A DNA stretch of 64,000 bases from Macrotis lagotis (Eukaryota > Chordata > Mammalia > Peramelemorphia > Peramelidae): the NCBI RefSeq assembly GCF_037893015.1, contig NC_133665.1, positions 105,367,937 to 105,431,936 of the forward strand, read 5' to 3'. The translations under genes were made by a program, and so were the position numbers. Below, one piece after another: positions 12,445-24,704 of the stretch (position 1 is its first letter; the number at the start of each line of letters is the position of its first letter). Below the pieces are notes generated by a model. It had not been told where the DNA came from and made no database searches. It saw only the letters and a list, made by a program, of their open reading frames with translations.

Positions 12445-13149
12445 GAAATACTGTAATTCTATAAAATAATTAATATTAAGAATATATGTAGAGCAAAATC
12501 AGCAGAGATAGATGTAGTTATTGGGGTAGATTGCAGGGACTACATGTCTTTAAACTGGATGCAATTCTTATTTATGTTTCCCCCCCAAATCCTCCACATT
12601 CAATCCAGAGAAATGGAGATTTCCCTTTAGGCCTTTTTTATGTCTTCTAGGCTAATAGTGTAGCAGTCTGTTTGTTGATCCTTCCTGTCACATGACTGGC
12701 TTGCTTCCATTTTCAATCATACAGTCTTTTGATATTATTTCTTTGCCACTTCCTAAACAATAGCTAATCACTGGAAATATTCTGAAGCCTGATTGCACAC
12801 TACCCTCTGTATGACTTGCAATTGATTCTTTGAAAAATGATTCTCCAAGATTTAATGAATGAAAGAATGAAAAGAATTTAAGCACATGCTGAGTGCCAAA
12901 GCCCTGCTGAATGCTACAGATAGAAATGCCTTCCTTTTAAGCTGTTTACATTTCAAGTCGATCATATTAGATAAAATAGGACCAGAGTATAGAAATCATT
13001 TACAAAATTTTAAATTTATTATAAACATTAGCCACCAATTATCACTGACCAATACAGAAAACAAAAAAGCACTATCTACATTTTTATAAAATGTAAACAT
13101 GTAATTCTTCCTCAGTTTTAAGAATAAATACCTTAAAATAGCTCTACCC
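12445..13149. other. Intronic DNA, nothing recognised
   Basis: AT-rich; two short opposing frames meet at 12885 but show no family features. Confidence 0.45.
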
Positions 13150-13500
13150 TACCTATGGCCTTCTTGCTGTTCCTTGAACAAGATTCTTTATCTCCCAGTT
13201 CTGAATATTTTCATGGCTATCTGTCATGCCTGGAATTCTCAGTTTCTCTGGCTTTCTTCAAGTTCCAACTTAAGTTCTACTTTTCAGTCTTTCTAGGGGT
13301 CCTTAGTACATTCCTTCTTAGGTTCTCTCTAAATTATCCTTTAAAGAGATCATATTTGTGCAAAGTTATTGTATTTTGTCACCCTCTTAAGAGTGTAAGT
13401 TTCTTGAAAGTAAGTAGGGACCATTTTTTGAATCTCTTCATTCTTAGACCTTAGCATAGTTGTTGGCACAAATAAATGCTTGATGACTTCCCTTGTTTTA
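13150..13500 (+). mobile_element. L2 LINE 3' end fossil
   Basis: Order of motifs fits L2: GCCTGGAATTCTC, TTCAAGTTCCAACTTAAGTT, AGTGTAAGTTTCTTGAAAGT and the end GTTGGCACAAATAAATGCTTGATGA. Confidence 0.65.
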
Positions 13501-14204
13501 ACAGAAAATAATAATCTACACTTATCCACTGTCTGACTTGTGTAGTGTCCTTGTTTTACTGGATTACATCCTGCACCATTAACTTTCTTGTAATACTCCA
13601 ATACCTCAGTCATATTTTTAGTCTGATTAACAGAGATTCACTGGTCAAGCTCAATCTCTCACAATAATAGTGATCATTACTACCCTCAGATAAGGAAGTC
13701 AACACAAAGTAAGATAGGACGTTCAGGAAAAGAGACTTTTTGGTTTAGAAATTTTCAGGGCTAAAGAATGGAGCATTAGAGTAACTAAAGTTAGGATGGA
13801 CTTAGAAATGGACATGAAATGTGTTAGCTTACTTGATTTATTCAATGTTAAAATACTAAAGAGTTTTAGCTAAGATTTTACTTTATCTTATAAATTTCAT
13901 AATATTTAGTCTAATTTAAAAAGGGTACATTTTAGAGCTGAAATAAATCAGGACTGATAGGATATGGAGAGTCTTTACTCTCAGAGAAATCAAAACCTAG
14001 GAGTATATGTAACACGGGTACACAAAATAAAAATGATGGAAGATAATATATGGCAAAGGCAAGAACACCTCTAGCTGGAGGAACCAAGAGAAAAACAAGA
14101 AACAGCTTCATGAAAGAAGTTAAGATGGGAGGATTGAAGATGAAATATACTAGAGTGCCTAATTTCCTGGGTGAAGCTAATGAGGTGAGAAGAGAGGTTA
14201 GGGG

Positions 14205-14412
14205 GGACAGTGAAGGATATGGAATCTGGAGGACCTGAGCTGAAATCTGCCCTCAGACACTTATTAGCTATGTGACTCTGAACAAGTCACAAAACTTTTC
14301 TGCAGTTTCCTTAAAGGTAATATTACTCACAGGGTTGTGGTAAGGATGAAATGAAATATTTGCATATCACTTATCAAAGTACCCAAAATATAATAATGCC
14401 AGCTATTATTAT
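14205..14412 (+). mobile_element. MIR SINE fossil
   Basis: GAACAAGTCAC, TTTCCTTAAAGG and the characteristic ACTCACAGGGTTGTGGTAAG and AATGCCAGCTATTATTAT order. Confidence 0.65.
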
Positions 14413-14775
14413 AAGTAGTAGTAGTATCATGAGTAATGTCAAGATAATTGGAAAGTAAGAACAGAACACTGTAGAAGATCTTAAATTCCATGTCCAAGGA
14501 ATTAGGGAGTTGATAGGTTGTGCTGTATTTTACTTTCAAAAGCAGGGTAACAAGATCAGGCCTGGATATTTGGAGGTTTGCCATTAATATATTAAATTTA
14601 AGGTAGAAATCAAATACTTCAAATGCAAACATTTTATTAGGTACTGGAGAAGAGCCAATGGTTAGATAAGACAGCCCCTATCCTTGCGGAACTTGTAGTT
14701 TAATAGTGGCATAAAACAAACTCAACTCTAAGACTTGTTCCCAAAGGATAAGTTTGTCAGCAATTAGAAAGAATC

Positions 14776-14970
14776 AAGGGGCAGCTAGGTGGCGCAGTGA
14801 ATAGAGCACCAGCCCTATAGTCACAAGTACCTGAGTTCAAATTTGGCCTCAGACTCTTAACAATTGCCTAACTGTGTGGCCTTGGGCAAGCCGCTTAACC
14901 CCATTGCCTTGCAAAAACAAAAAAGAAAAACAAACAAAAAATACAAAACCAAACAAACTAAAAAAAAAAA
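14776..14970 (+). mobile_element. Marsupial SINE
   Basis: Full-length plus copy with a long A-rich tail; AGAATCAAGG/TGAATCAAAG look like a worn target duplication. Confidence 0.9.
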
Positions 14971-14999
14971 TGAATCAAAGAAAATTTAATTAAATCTGA

Positions 15000-15850
15000 T
15001 ATGAATTGGACTTCAATAGGCAAGATACAACCTGCCATTTTAGGTAAGACACATTTTGCTTCAACATTGGTTTAGGTAGCCAGTCCTTCCACTGATAAAA
15101 CAATCTTTGAACTGTTTCAGTAGCAAATAAATGCAATTTTTTTGGTCAACCTTCTTATGATAAACTTCAATGAAATTAAGTGAAACAACTCCTTGACCAG
15201 AAATTATAAAAAGAATGCTACCAGTTTCCTATGCAATTTTCCATCTTGCTAGATTACGCCAGAACTTGTATCCCATTGGCAAAGTCTTAAAAAACCCAGG
15301 GTTACCTGAGAATGTCAACCCTTCCTCCCCAAAAATATGCCCACCATCAAAGATCACATTATCATTTTTCAAAATGGACCACTCAATGCATTGAGGGAAG
15401 CATATTTTGAAATGTTTCTTTCTGTACCAAAGAACTCTGAAATATCATTTTCAGGAAACTTCTCTAGAAATGTTGTTCATCTTACACCAAGGGTATTAAA
15501 AACTAAATTAACTAAAATTAAATGAGAAGACTGAAAATCAATCTATCTATTTCATTCTAATAACATTAAGGTACTATTTAAATCCATACCAAAATTTCAG
15601 TTTCGGGTCTACCCCGTATCTGTAAAATGTTCCTCCATTAAGATGTAGTACAAAAGAAAAAAGTATTACAAAAAAAGAACTACTAGTTTTATGAAGTAGC
15701 CTTTCCCTAAAGAGTCCTCTAATTCAGCACTTAGTCATTCAACATTGTCCATGTGGCAGTTTCTGGAAAGAATAAAAAATTTTTTAAAGATAAAAGCATC
15801 CTTCTTGCTTTTTACAGCTGTGTTGAATTCAAAAATAAAATTTTCAAAAA
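15000..15850. other. Intronic DNA, nothing recognised
   Basis: AT-rich, no coding or repeat signature seen. Confidence 0.45.
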
Positions 15851-15860
15851 TAAAAGATTA

Positions 15861-16018
15861 AGGGGCGGCTAGGTGGTGCAGTGAATAGAGCACCTGCCTG
15901 GGAGTCAGGAGTACCTGGGTTCAAATTCGACCTCAGACATTTAATAATTATCTAGCTGTGTGGCCTTGGGCAACCCACTTAACCCCATTGCCTTGAAAAA
16001 TCTAAAAAATAAAAAAAC
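15861..16018 (+). mobile_element. Marsupial SINE, full length
   Basis: Flanked by the 9-bp duplication AAAAGATTA (15852-15860 and 16019-16027). Confidence 0.92.
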
Positions 16019-16439
16019 AAAAGATTAGAGAAAGCCTGCTGCTTTACAAAATGCTTATAGAGCATTCAGAGAGAAATAAATGACCTGTCAAATGTCACAT
16101 CAACTTTCCAAGGCAAGAATGAAGATGAACTTTTATTAGAATTATTTTAGCCTCCCTCAATTTTACCAAAAAAACACAAAAACACAAACCTGGAAAACTT
16201 AAGTAACCGAAAGAGTAAAATCAACGACAAAATCAATGCTATAAGTCACGTGTCTTAACATATAATACTCCACTATGATGCAAAATTACATTGAGTTGCA
16301 TTTTAGATTGTGTACTCTTAAAAAGTAAATAGATGAGAAAGTCCATAAGGAATGATATCGTTTCTTATTTTTTCCATTATGCAGGAGTTCAAATAGTTTT
16401 TAACAATGGCGGCTACAGAGCCCTGTAAAACCCAGAGCT

Positions 16440-16781
16440 CAAGAACCAGAAAAACACTGTACACCCTAACAGTGCAGCAATCAAGGACAATTCTGGGCTG
16501 TCTGCAATGGAGAATACCATCTGTATCCAGATAAAGAACCATGGAGTTTGAACAAAGTTCAAGGACTATTCCCTTTAATTTAGGAAAAAAAAACCCCTAG
16601 GTATCTTATTGTCTGATCTTGTTATCTCTTATACTTTTTGTTTTTTCCTTAAGGATATGATTTCTCTCTCATCACACTCAATTTGGATCAATGTACAACA
16701 TGGAAACAAAGTAAAGACTGACAGACTGCTTTCTGTGGGGGGATGGGGGGAGGGAAGTAAGATTGGGAGAAAAATTGTAAA
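16440..16781 (+). mobile_element. L1 3' end fragment
   Basis: Near-copy of the last 340 bp of the L1 at 24705: AACCAGAAAAACACTGTACA, ATACCATCTGTATCCAGATA, GATTTCTCTCTCATCACA, then a G-rich stretch and GAGAAAAATTGTAAAACT. Several short frames reported here are L1-derived. Confidence 0.8.
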
Positions 16782-17160
16782 ACTTGCTCATTGTGCCAGA
16801 GAGGCCTTGGGAATGGAATATGGCTGTAGAGTGTACACTTACTCCAGACATGAATCTGAGGGAAGATGGGGCATAGAGGTAGAATTCAAGTCTCTCCCTA
16901 CCAATATTCCTTTCTCAAGATATGTCCAGGGGGTTTGTGCCAACCCCCCTGAAACAAACAAAAAACAAACCCCAACACCCCCCAAGAAATATCTAGGGGG
17001 CAGAAGCTAGGAAGGGAGTAGAACCTTCCTTATTTCCTAAGTAATTACTGACTAAAATTATTTTTCTCAATCTTGGTTTTAGGCCTACAGTCTAAAGAAA
17101 AGATATTTACATTCCCAAGTGCAACTGAAACAGATAAAATATTTCCTAATTACATTTTAA

Positions 17161-17290
17161 TTTTTTTTACAAGGCAATGGGGTTAAGTGACTTGTCCAAG
17201 GTCACATAGGTAATTATTAAATGTCTGGGGGTCGAATTTGAACTCAGATCCTCCTGAATCTAGGGCTGGTGCTCTATCCACTTTGCCACC
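17161..17290 (-). mobile_element. Marsupial SINE
   Basis: Reverse copy with the exact 10-bp duplication TACATTTTAA at 17151-17160 and 17291-17300; the head is slightly shortened. Confidence 0.92.
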
Positions 17291-17559
17291 TACATTTTAA
17301 ACAAAATAAATATAAATAAAACAGATAATGTTAATGTGTAGTTTTCTCAGTTAATATGACCCCTAAGGATCTACTGGGAGAGTTTAATGACTCCTTAGTC
17401 TGAGTTTGACACCACTGGTCTAAAGGTTCTCCTAATCTTGTCTGTGGACTGACATTTCTTAAAAGGTAAGGGCATCCAATTTGGGAATTTGTTTTGTTTA
17501 TGCTTACACGTGACAAAAATTTTGTACAGAGAGTTTGAGAAAAGGCAAAATAAACTCAT

Positions 17560-18200
17560 GATGTTATTTTTTGACAGATGCTGAGAAAGAATATGGACAT
17601 TCTCAAAAGGAAAAATCCAAATATCAACAACTTACACTAAAAATTTCTACAAATCACTAATAAGAGAAATGCAAATCTAAAGAACTCAATTTCATTTTAC
17701 ATCCAGCAAATTGGCAATTATGATGGATAGAAATAGTCATTCTGGAGCATTTGCAGGAAGAAAGGTGCATTAACACAGGGGAGCTGTAAATTTTAATCAA
17801 GGTTAAGAACTATGTTAAAAAAGTGAATAAGGTATCCAAATCTTTGATCCCAAAGATCCTTCCAACTAGATATGTACAATATAAGCTGAAGATAGAAAGA
17901 TTCCATATGTAGTAAAATGTTTGAAGTAGCATTTTTGTGTTGGCAAGGACTTGAAACAAAGGTGTGTAAGCCACTTGGGAATGTGAACAAAACTGCAGCA
18001 AAAATGCAACGGTTATGTTGTTGCACCATCACAATAAATATGAGCATTTAAAGGAACACATACTAAATGAACTAAAACAAAATGAGCATAATCAGGAATA
18101 TACACAATGATTACAATGTAAACAGAATGAATACAATGAAGCTGAAGGCTGGGTAATAATAGCCAAGCTCTGTCTTTAAAGAGCCAAGCTCTGATTTTGT
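17560..18200 (+). mobile_element. Old L1 ORF2 3' fossil
   Basis: TAAGAGAAATGCAAATCTAA followed by a CATTTTACATCCAGCAAATTGGC-like stretch matches the L1 ORF2 C-terminal region (Arg-Glu-Met-Gln-Ile). Heavily worn with no open frame. Confidence 0.5.
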
Positions 18201-18825
18201 TCAATTGCAACCCCTCCCTCTTTCTTTTTTCAGTCTATGTTACAGATGTTTGACAAATGGTGTAAAAAGATTCATAAATATAATATTGAAGCAAAAGCAT
18301 CAATTTTTAAAAATCTTAAAAGAGACAAGTATACGAAAGCAAGGGATAGGCTTACAGGAAAAGTCATTGGGTAAGAAGAATATGGGAGCAAAAACCACTT
18401 TTACAATAGCAAATTATTTCTACTTTTATTAAGTACCTGAAATATATAGGCTTTTAAATTCTCCATTAATGCTACTCCAGCAATACTAAATAGCTTTTTA
18501 ACCTGAACCTAATTATAATTCAATCACTTATATTAATATTAAAGTATAAAATTACTCCAACAATTTTGAGATGTTGCATCTAGAGAGATATGTTAAACCT
18601 ATGTTGGCCTAAGGATCTGTGAATTTCAATTCTAGCTAGTACCTCTGGTAAAATTTAAATTTTCTGGGCAACTTAAGGAACTTAAAAGTACAAAGAGGCA
18701 AACTTAAAAAAAGAACTATACTAACCTTTTCAAGTTGTCACGAAGGATAAATAAGGCCTCATAACAATGCTTTAAATCTAGAAGTATTACAAAATTAAAT
18801 GCTATAAAAACTTGTCCTTCTAGTG

Positions 18826-19086
18826 CAACACTCAGGGACAATTTTGAATTATCTGTGATGGAGAATACCATCTGTATCCAGAGAAAGAATTGTGGAGTTT
18901 GAACAAAGATTATTACCTTCAATTTAGGAAAAATCTTATTATGTAATTTTGTTATCTCTCTCATCACATTCAACTTAGATCCATATATACCATGGAAACA
19001 ATGTAAAGACTAACAGACTGCCTTCTGTGGGGGGGAGCAAGAATGGGGGGGGAATTGTAAAATTCAAACTAAATAAAATCTTTCTT
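18826..19086 (+). mobile_element. L1 3' end fragment
   Basis: AGGGACAATTTTGAATTATC, ATACCATCTGTATCCAGAGA, CATGGAAACAATGTAAAGAC, a G-rich block and GGAATTGTAAAATTC follow the same order as the L1 end at 26320-26615. Confidence 0.75.
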
Positions 19087-19108
19087 AAAGATTTTTTTAA
19101 TTTAAAAA

Positions 19109-19244
19109 AAGCTGCAATAGTAAGGACACCTAACTTTGTAGAGGATTTAGATGGAACAGTAAGAGAGGATTCCTAGGGAGAGTGCTTCGAGAGTGAAAGG
19201 CAGAAATGGAAGTGACTGCAGTACAGAATGGGAAAGGGCATACA
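19109..19244 (+). repeat. Inverted repeat, left arm
   Basis: Reads as the reverse complement of 19548-19685 at roughly 90 percent by eye. Shared blocks include GGACACCTAACTTTG, TTTAGATGGAACAGTAAGAG, AGGATTCCTAGGGAGAGTG and GGCAGAAATGGAAGTGA. The right arm is L2-like in the plus sense, so this arm looks like an inverted copy of it. Confidence 0.88.
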
Positions 19245-19259
19245 ATATATACTTCAAAA

Positions 19260-19650
19260 CAGGTTTTCTTCATTCTTCATTTTGAATTTCTACTGCCATC
19301 ACAGTCTGGGCCTTCTGTACCTCACCCTGAATCCAGTTTGTTACAAATCCATTTTGCACATTAACTACATTACTTAGTCATCCTCACACAATGCTTTAAT
19401 CATGTTTCCTTTCTGTTCAAAATCCTCAACGGTTCCATGTTTCCTGCTTGATGGCCCAGCTTTTGAGATCACCCCCATCCTCAACAAATCTCATTTCCTA
19501 CTCTTCCCTATCACATTACTTCTGTTTTTGTCAATTGATATCCTCACTGTATGCCCTTTCCTATTCTGCTACTCTACATTCACTTCCATTTCTGCCTTCA
19601 CTCTAGAAACACTCTCCCTAGGAATCCTCTCTTACTGTTCCATCTAAACC
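19260..19650 (+). mobile_element. L2 LINE 3' region fossil
   Basis: CCTTTCTGTTCAAAATCCTC, CATTTCTGCCTTCACTCTAG and ACACTCTCCCTAGGAATCCT follow the L2 order of motifs. The 65-81 codon frame here is not a gene. Confidence 0.5.
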
Positions 19651-19685
19651 CTTTTCAAAGTTAGGTGTCCTAACTATTGCAGCTT
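19548..19685 (-). repeat. Inverted repeat, right arm
   Basis: Partner of 19109-19244, separated by a 303-bp spacer. It ends at AACTATTGCAGCTT, which also borders the SINE at 19731. Confidence 0.88.
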
Positions 19686-19730
19686 AATTTTTAACTTAAA
19701 ATTTTAATTAATTAATTAATTTATTTATTT

Positions 19731-19850
19731 ATTTATGACAGTGGAGTTAAGTGACTTGCCCAAGATTACACAGTGAGGTAATTATTAAAGTGTTTGAGAA
19801 AGGATTTGAACTCAGGTTCTTCTGACTCCAAGGCTGGTGCTCTAACTACT
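19731..19850 (-). mobile_element. Marsupial SINE
   Basis: Reverse copy behind a (TTAA/TTTA)n run; AACTATTGCAGCTT and AACTACTGCAGCTT on its two sides are its target duplication with one change. Confidence 0.85.
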
Positions 19851-20452
19851 GCAGCTTTTCAAAGAATTTTCCCTTTTCTGGACTACAGCACTAGTCTGTA
19901 CCAAACAATTTTATATTAAATTGTAAAGTAATGTACTCTACTATTGCGTCCTGATTATTTCATATATTATTAATCCAGGCTTCTCAATTAGGTTCTGGAT
20001 TTTTCAATGATATAACAGGAAACCGAAATCAAGTTATCAAAATAAGATACAGGCCTCCATTTAAATTTTTTTCTTCTGAATTTAGTTTCATTTTCCCCAA
20101 ATGATTTACCTCTTTTTCAAGTGTGCCTTGTCAAATATTCACCAATCTAGCTATTCCTCCTATGGGGGTAGTATGCAGTGGAAGGGAAAAATAAAAAGCA
20201 CACCCACATACTTACTCTCCCACTTTTCTCAGCATCAGATTAAGTTCTTTGAAGACACAATATATTCCACCAAATATCTATCAAAAAATTTGAAAAAGAC
20301 TATTGCCTTATGAGGTCTCAATCTCAACTAGAAAAGGGAAAAGACTTCACAAGAAATCATTTATATTGTATTTTGTGTTCACAATTCTTTTCAGAGGACC
20401 TTAAGCCAAGATAGTTGAATTCAGGTAGCCTGGCTCTCATACCTTTATTCTT

Positions 20453-20610
20453 TGTTTTTTTTTCCTCATTTTTGCAAGGCAATGGGGTTAAAAAGTGACT
20501 TGTCCAAGACCACACAGCTAGGTAATTATTAAGTGTCTGAGGCCAAATTTGAACTCAGGTCCTCTTGACTCCAGGGCCTCTGCTCTATTTACTCCACCAC
20601 CTAGCCGCAC
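20453..20610 (-). mobile_element. Marsupial SINE, full length
   Basis: Reverse copy with the 15-bp duplication CATACCTTTATTCTT at 20438-20452 and 20611-20625. Confidence 0.93.
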
Positions 20611-20629
20611 CATACCTTTATTCTTACAA

Positions 20630-22200
20630 GAAAAAAACCCAAACCTAAAAATAGCACTTGACTGAATGATCAAGAAGTCTAATGAGAAATTACATAACTC
20701 CAACCACTCCAGAACTGCGCAAAGGTCCCAATCCCCCAAATCAGCTAGAAACTCTACAAGCAACAGGAAAGAAGACCCATGAGAAAAGTTAGGACCTGTG
20801 CTCAAGTATTCTCTCAGCATACCAGAGACACATGTAGACTTCAAGGTCCGTATCTGGAGAACAAGAACTCCCCTCTCAAAGTCTCACCTCAGAAACCCAT
20901 AGGATAGACTTTGGAAGGATAAATAAGAGGGGCCAAAGAAACCAGTAGGATATGTGTGCTGTCACTATGCCTCTCACAACATCTCCTAATTCTGAGGTCT
21001 CTGCCCCAAGAAAATGCCATAAGGCCTTGAAGTACAGTGCTCTGAACTTCAAAGAACCAGAAAGACATAAGCTCAGGAGGGGGAGGTCTGTACAGAAATC
21101 AAGAGCCATCCAGGGCCAAACAACAGGAGGCAGAACTTGACCCATGAACAAAATTCCAATTCAAGAATTAAGACTGAAGGCATAAATTCCAAAAGATCAG
21201 ATAAAAAAAAATCAAAACAAGATCTAAAGATACCACAAATTTCAACTTGGAAGATAAATTCACAAATAACTGCAAGCAGAAAACCAAAGGAAAAAGGACC
21301 ACTATGAGTACTTTAAAAATATGAAACAAGAAATAAATCCTGAGGGGCAGCTAGGTGGTGCAGTGGATAGAGCACCGGCCCTGGAGTCAGGGCGACCTGA
21401 ATTCAAATGCGACCTCAGATACTTAATTACCTAGCTGTGTGGCCTTGGGCAAGCCACTTAACCCCATTGCCTTGCAAAAACCTTTAAAAAAAAAAAAAAA
21501 TCCTGGGAGAAAGAACTGGAAGGAAAATGAGTGGTTTAGAAGAAAAAGTGGTAAATTTGATTCATATAAATTCACTAGAATAGCCTTAACAGAAATCTAT
21601 GACCAAGAGATATCAAGAAATACTAAAACAAAATAAAATGCTGAAAAAAATTGAAGAAAACATAAAACATCAGCTATGAAAAACAAGTGATCTGTAAAAG
21701 AGATCAAGGAAAGCAACTGTAAAAATTATGCTTTCTGAATGTTGTAATTTTGTAAAAGATCAGGAACACTAATTTCACAAATGGAAACTGTCCAGTTCAG
21801 AACCAGAAGATAAAGTAAAGATAGGATTTTTATTTTTTCTGATTGTCCTTGGGAAAGAAATCTAAAGAAAAAGCCCCAGATCTGCCAGTCAAAAATCCAA
21901 GCAGCTAGAAAGAGTTGAGTTACTAAGGAATCACGGTTACAAGACCTGATAGTTTATACTTTAAATGAAAGATCTTGGAATATAATATTCCAAAATGCAA
22001 ATAATATAGATTTACAACTAAGAATGCAAAACTGAATATAATTCTCAGGAAAGAGGCCTTAGAATAGAGGATCATGGATTACATTGAGAGGAAAATAAAA
22101 AAAACCAAACCATCAATTTTCTAATCCTATAAGGAGGGAAAGGATCAGAAGGAAAATAACTTGGAAAACTCTTTTTAAAGCAGAAAAGAAAAGGAAGTTC
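20630..22200 (+). mobile_element. Degraded L1/HAL1-like 5' region, tentative
   Basis: A long A-rich, purine-biased stretch of a kind often seen in L1/HAL1 leader and ORF1 regions, with blocks such as GGAATATAATATTCCAAAATG. No intact frame. It is split by the SINE at 21343. The family is a guess from composition and order. Confidence 0.3.
21343..21497 (+). mobile_element. Marsupial SINE, full length
   Basis: Duplication AAATCCTG at 21335-21342 and 21498-21505. The 65-codon frame at 21439 starts inside this SINE. Confidence 0.92.
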
Positions 22201-22231
22201 AGTTATTATTATTATTATTGTTATTACTTTT

Positions 22232-22368
22232 TATGGGGGCAATGGGGTTAAGTGATTTGCCCAAGATCATACAGCTAATAAATACTAAAAATGTCTGAGA
22301 ACAACTCTGAACTCAGGTCCTCCTGATTCTGGGGCAGTGCTCTATGCACTGTACCACCTAGCAGCTCC
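22232..22368 (-). mobile_element. Marsupial SINE, diverged
   Basis: Reverse copy after a TTA-rich tail; several changes from the consensus suggest an older insertion. Confidence 0.85.
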
Positions 22369-22369
22369 T

Positions 22370-23350
22370 AGTTGTTTTGTTTTGATACTTGTTTATTCTC
22401 AATTAAACAATCAATAAAGATGGAGAATTTTCTATCAGATTGTTAATTGTCATTTTTAACTATTTGTCTTTTTAGAACCAAAATATATAAGAAATTCAAC
22501 ACATTACTTAAAAACAATCCCATTTTGCTTCCTGTGATTCCTTCTGAATCTATTTGTTCTCGTTATTTCATTTCCAAAAGAATTTCAATGCTTTTCCCTT
22601 TCTATATCATTACTACCACCCTCCCAATATCTAAAAGGAAAAAAACTTTAGTAAATTAATACCATGCAATAGCCATGTCTAAAAACTTATGTCTTTTCCT
22701 ATACTATGGCTAATAATTTAGTAATGCTACTTACACCAGACTATCTGCTGATGACAGAGCAAGCACAGTGGACTTCTAAAATCAAAGACTTTAGATGATA
22801 TTAAATGATATTTACATTAAGTACATTCAATAAAATAAAGATATGCACTTTACTTTCCAAGAAACTATATTTCAATAAGTATTATACAGATAACATCAAC
22901 ATCAAGTGTTAATCAAAGAAATTTTTGGTCAACTAGATTTAGATTGTTTAAAGATCATTTTAAGTTCCTCAAATTCTGAGTATTTATTTAAATAGACATT
23001 AAATGATTTGTAATTACCATTAGATAGGTTTTTCAAGTTTAGTTGCTTTAGTGTTTGTTTCTGGAAATGGGGCCAGTATTTATAAGTCACAGAGGTCTGC
23101 TGAGCAAGTTTTCTAGATGGAATTTAGGATGAAAAATTTTACCTTACACCAAAAACTGAAAATACTTGGTCAGCACCTACTTGTAGTCACATACTAAGTC
23201 AGAAAACCACAATTTAACATTATATTGACTTTATTTTTGTTATCTTGTTAAATATTTCCCAATTAATTTTAATCTGTCTCTTAATTTTGTAGTTTGCAGT
23301 TGACAACTCTGCTAACTTTAATTCACCTTACATACTACAGTATGTATTTG
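22370..23350. other. Intronic DNA, nothing recognised
   Basis: AT-rich; no coding or repeat signature seen. Confidence 0.45.
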
Positions 23351-23364
23351 GAAATTCTTTGATT

Positions 23365-23505
23365 GGGGCAGCTAGGTGGCACAGTGGATAAAGCACCAGC
23401 CCTGGAGTCAAGAGTACCTGGGTTCAAATGCGGTCTCAGACACTTAATAATTACCTAGCTGTGTGGCCTCGGGCAAGCCACTTAACCCCATTGCCTTGCA
23501 AAAAC
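23365..23505 (+). mobile_element. Marsupial SINE, full length
   Basis: Close to consensus with the 8-bp duplication CTTTGATT (23357-23364 and 23506-23513); almost no A-tail beyond CAAAAAC. Confidence 0.92.
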
Positions 23506-23611
23506 CTTTGATTCATAAGTTACCTTGATGGTGACCAAAGTTTAAGTATCTTCTTTCCTTTAGTGTTTTATATAGTGCTCCAGACATAAAGAACTTATTG
23601 ATATGAAGAAT

Positions 23612-23725
23612 TTTTCTTACAAGGTAGTGGGGTTAAGAGACTGGCCCTAGGTCACACAGCTAGGTAATTATGGGATTGAGACCACATTTGAACTCAGGTC
23701 CTGCTGGGCCGGCAGGTTCTCTATC
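23612..23725 (-). mobile_element. Marsupial SINE, head missing
   Basis: Reverse copy that stops before the tRNA-like head; about 100 bp from the plus copy at 23365, giving an inverted pair. Confidence 0.75.
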
Positions 23726-24091
23726 TTCTTCCTGACTTCTGACTTCATTTTCATTGACATATATTCTATTTTTTAAAAAAAAAGTCATCTTGATTGCTTC
23801 CAGAGAAAACCTGAATTTTTCCAACTCCTGGACTTGCCTCACAATACATCACACCTCACACAGAGTTCACTTAGACAGCAATCCTAGAACTAGGGAGCAA
23901 GCAAAAAAGGCCCCAGAGCATTCAAAATGGAGGTTATAAAGTCTGTTCTGTAAATCTTTTTCATTTGACTCTTGGAAAAGCTCCTCAAAGCCTTACTCAG
24001 AAATTGACCCCTTGGACAGTTTCTGATAGACTGAAACTTGGTCAACTGGTTCCCTAGATGTCAGGGAAGGGTGAGAGAGCAAGAAAGCAAG

Positions 24092-24150
24092 GGATAGAGA
24101 TAGAAATAGAGATAAGAGATAGAGATAGAAATAGAAATAGAAGCAGGAGA
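24092..24150. repeat. (GAGATA/GAAATA)n simple repeat
   Basis: Imperfect hexanucleotide units on the plus strand. Confidence 0.8.
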
Positions 24151-24299
24151 AAGGGGCAGAAAGGGAGAAGGGAAAAAAAGTGAAGCTGCCATGTTGACAG
24201 AAACAAGAAAAGCTAATAGCCATGGAGGAAAAGAACAAAGACAAGCTATAAATCCATAATGTTTAGAGCTAATCTATTACTTAAAGCTAAGTCTTCAAA

Positions 24300-24328
24300 G
24301 TGTGTGTGTGTGTGTGTGGGGGGGGGGT
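24300..24328. repeat. (TG)n followed by a G run
   Basis: About 10 TG units joined to nine G. Confidence 0.85.
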
Positions 24329-24704
24329 TATAGCATCAACCCAGGGACCCATGGTTAGACATCAAGGAGTTTCTGATATGAAGATAGATCAAACTCCACC
24401 ATCCCCAGGAATTGCTACCTTAATTGTGAAGTTTGTCTTTAACATAAGGACACCCAATATGTATCACAGCCCCAAACAATCCCTTCCTACAGCTGTGCCC
24501 AACTTTCTTTGGTTCTTCCTGAACCAAGGATTGGTCTCTCAGGGAACTATATCTAATCAATGGTACTAGGCCAGAGGACGCCATGGTGAAAAATCATGTC
24601 TCCCACATATACAACAGGAAAATCTAAATTAAAAAAAGAAAAAGCTCCAAGGCCTTCTTATACTTATTAAAACACTAAACTTTCTTTAAGAAACTAAATT
24701 CTCA

